From the NCBI GenBank assembly GCA_031292035.1, contig JARLHX010000110.1, positions 1-6,164 of the forward strand: 6,164 nucleotides of DNA, given 5' to 3'. Position 1 is the first letter of the stretch. The number at the start of each line of letters is the position of its first letter. The notes under the pieces are model-generated. The model saw only the letters and a list, made by a program, of their open reading frames with translations, was not told the origin of the DNA and ran no database searches. The position numbers and the translations under genes are program-made. Positions 5,259 to 6,164 of this stretch are shown here, one piece after another. This stretch comes from Negativicutes bacterium (GTDB taxonomy: Bacteria > Bacillota_C > Negativicutes > Sporomusales_B > JARLHX01).

Positions 5259-5316
5259 GGGATAAGAACAAAGCTTAATTTTTTCTTTCATCCCCTTTAT
5301 CCCTCTTATCCCTGTA
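5259..5316. repeat. 9-bp inverted repeat plus triple 9-bp tandem repeat at the GMC stop
   Basis: GGGATAAGA (5259-5267) is the exact reverse complement of TCTTATCCC (5304-5312), with a 36-nt spacer. The right arm spans the GMC stop codon (5306-5308). Overlapping it are three tandem 9-bp units beginning ATCCC at 5290, 5299 and 5308. No T-tract follows the stem on the minus strand, so it is not a classic terminator, but a hairpin here could protect or attenuate the GMC transcript 3' end. Confidence 0.45.
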
Positions 5317-6164
5317 ATATTTTTCTTCTCTGCGTCTCCGCCTGAGCCGGTATTTGACTCATAGCGTATTCCGCCAATGCTGTGATGGTCAGGGACGGGT
5401 TCACACCCAGGTTGCCCGGCATCACCGAGGCATCCACCACGTACAACCCTGGGTAATTGTGCACCGCCATGTGCTCGTCCACCACGCCCTGCTGGTCGTC
5501 CTTTCCAACCGGGCAGCCGCCCAAAATATGCGCCGTGGTCGGTAAATTCAGCAGATTCTCGCCGTTCGAGCCGAGCGGCACCCCGTTCGTTTTGGCAGCA
5601 AAGGCCCGGGCGATATCGTGCCCGGTATTGACGCGCGCCTGCACGGCATTGCCATCGTACGGCTCAGCCACCAGTCCCATTCTGAAAAAGGTCAACAAAC
5701 TGCGGCCCAAGTGGGCCCGCATGGCATTATCGAGGTTCTGCATCACCAGGATCACAGTGGCGCGTTTGGCCCAGCCTGGGAATAGCTGCGTGCGCAGGAA
5801 ATCCAGCGGGTGGCGCAGCAACCAGCCCAGCGATTTGACCAACCTGAGCGGGATCGCATCGCCTTGCGAAATCAGTGGGGCGTCTAGCATCTTCATCAGA
5901 TCCGAGCCGGCCGGATAGCGCACTGGTTCGATGCGGGTGAACTCGTCCGCCTTGAAAATGGAGGTGATGGCAATGCCTTGCGAATAATCGATATCTACCC
6001 GGCGCGCTACCGAGCCCAGCAGGGCTTCTGAATTGGTGCGCATGCGTTCGCCTAAATGCTGGGAGAGCTTCGGCAGCGTGCCGTAGCGCTCGCGACAGTC
6101 CAGCAGCAGCTTAAGCGTTCCCAATACCCCGGCTGCCACGATCACCTGGCGGGCGGTAACCGTA
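5306..6164 (-). CDS. GMC-family oxidoreductase, cholesterol-oxidase-like (N-terminus beyond the window)
   Basis: The C-terminal 285 or so residues of an FAD-dependent alcohol/sterol-type oxidoreductase are present. The frame stays open to the right edge. A GTG at 6143-6145 is internal, because the preceding codons (TARQ) continue the conserved run into VIVAAGVLGTLKLL, and the N-terminal FAD dinucleotide-binding GxGxxG region is missing. Counting from that GTG codon as residue 1, LGERMRTNSEALLG (31-44) and the C-terminal AHILGGC (205-211), YPGLYVVDASVMPGNLGVNP (231-250) and TITALAE blocks match the cholesterol oxidase branch of GMC enzymes. H206 and N249 correspond to that branch's catalytic His and Asn. 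The substrate is likely a hydrophobic alcohol or sterol, but this is not decidable here. The gene ends 98 bp before the CPBP gene on the same strand. The last 9 or so residues (ETQRRKILQG region) overlap a repeat. Confidence 0.9.
   Translation of the reverse strand, partial: TVTARQVIVAAGVLGTLKLLLDCRERYGTLPKLSQHLGERMRTNSEALLGSVARRVDIDYSQGIAITSIFKADEFTRIEPVRYPAGSDLMKMLDAPLISQGDAIPLRLVKSLGWLLRHPLDFLRTQLFPGWAKRATVILVMQNLDNAMRAHLGRSLLTFFRMGLVAEPYDGNAVQARVNTGHDIARAFAAKTNGVPLGSNGENLLNLPTTAHILGGCPVGKDDQQGVVDEHMAVHNYPGLYVVDASVMPGNLGVNPSLTITALAEYAMSQIPAQAETQRRKILQG

Noticed and set aside
5457..5918. 153-codon plus-strand ORF opposite the GMC gene
   Set aside because: Antisense to conserved GMC motifs, no family resemblance.
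6143..6145. GTG as the true start of the GMC gene
   Set aside because: The reading frame continues upstream to the edge with family-consistent residues, and the essential N-terminal FAD-binding domain is absent from the window.
1..6164. CRISPR arrays, tRNA/rRNA genes, IS elements, phage genes or toxin-antitoxin pairs
   Set aside because: No regularly spaced repeats with unique spacers, no tRNA-like cloverleaf, no transposase or phage motif, and no small paired ORFs were seen on either strand.

Overview
The window looks like ordinary bacterial chromosome. It is moderately GC-rich and has compact genes, SD-led and apparently leaderless starts, and hairpin-forming repeats between genes. The repeats (a CCCCTTCCCCGC-type hairpin with a G-run tail, and a GTTGCGAGCG...GCGAAGCAATCTCC element) and the gene styles fit a Chloroflexota (Anaerolineae-like) genome, but nothing here is diagnostic, so the taxonomy is a weak inference.

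Layout. Bases 1-306 hold no gene. They contain a consensus promoter firing leftward out of the window, two strong hairpins, a five-tract G-run able to form a G-quadruplex, and a 10-bp inverted repeat whose right arm runs into the -10 box of the first gene. Bases 307-900 (+) encode a YdeI/OmpD-associated family protein. Bases 1005-2734 (-) encode a two-component system: an OmpR/PhoB-type response regulator followed, with a 4-bp overlap, by a HAMP histidine kinase with two membrane helices and almost no external loop. A 304-bp divergent regulatory region (2735-3038) separates it from an MFS transporter (3039-4295, +). The MFS gene overlaps tail-to-tail by 54 bp with a CPBP-family intramembrane protease gene (4242-5207, -). 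A cholesterol-oxidase-like GMC oxidoreductase (5306 to the right edge, -) lacks its N-terminal part because the window ends.

How the genes may work together. The divergent region carries an 11-bp-spaced TATAAAC direct repeat of the type bound by OmpR/PhoB regulators. It is placed so that it could serve the regulator's own promoter and the MFS promoter. The simplest reading is that the two-component system senses a membrane-associated signal, autoregulates, and controls the divergent exporter. The YdeI-like and CPBP genes belong to families often linked to peptide or envelope-stress protection and have their own promoters with the -10 box only 6-7 nt from the ATG. I see no phage, IS, CRISPR, tRNA or rRNA sequence. 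The possible novelty here is regulatory architecture, not a new enzyme system.
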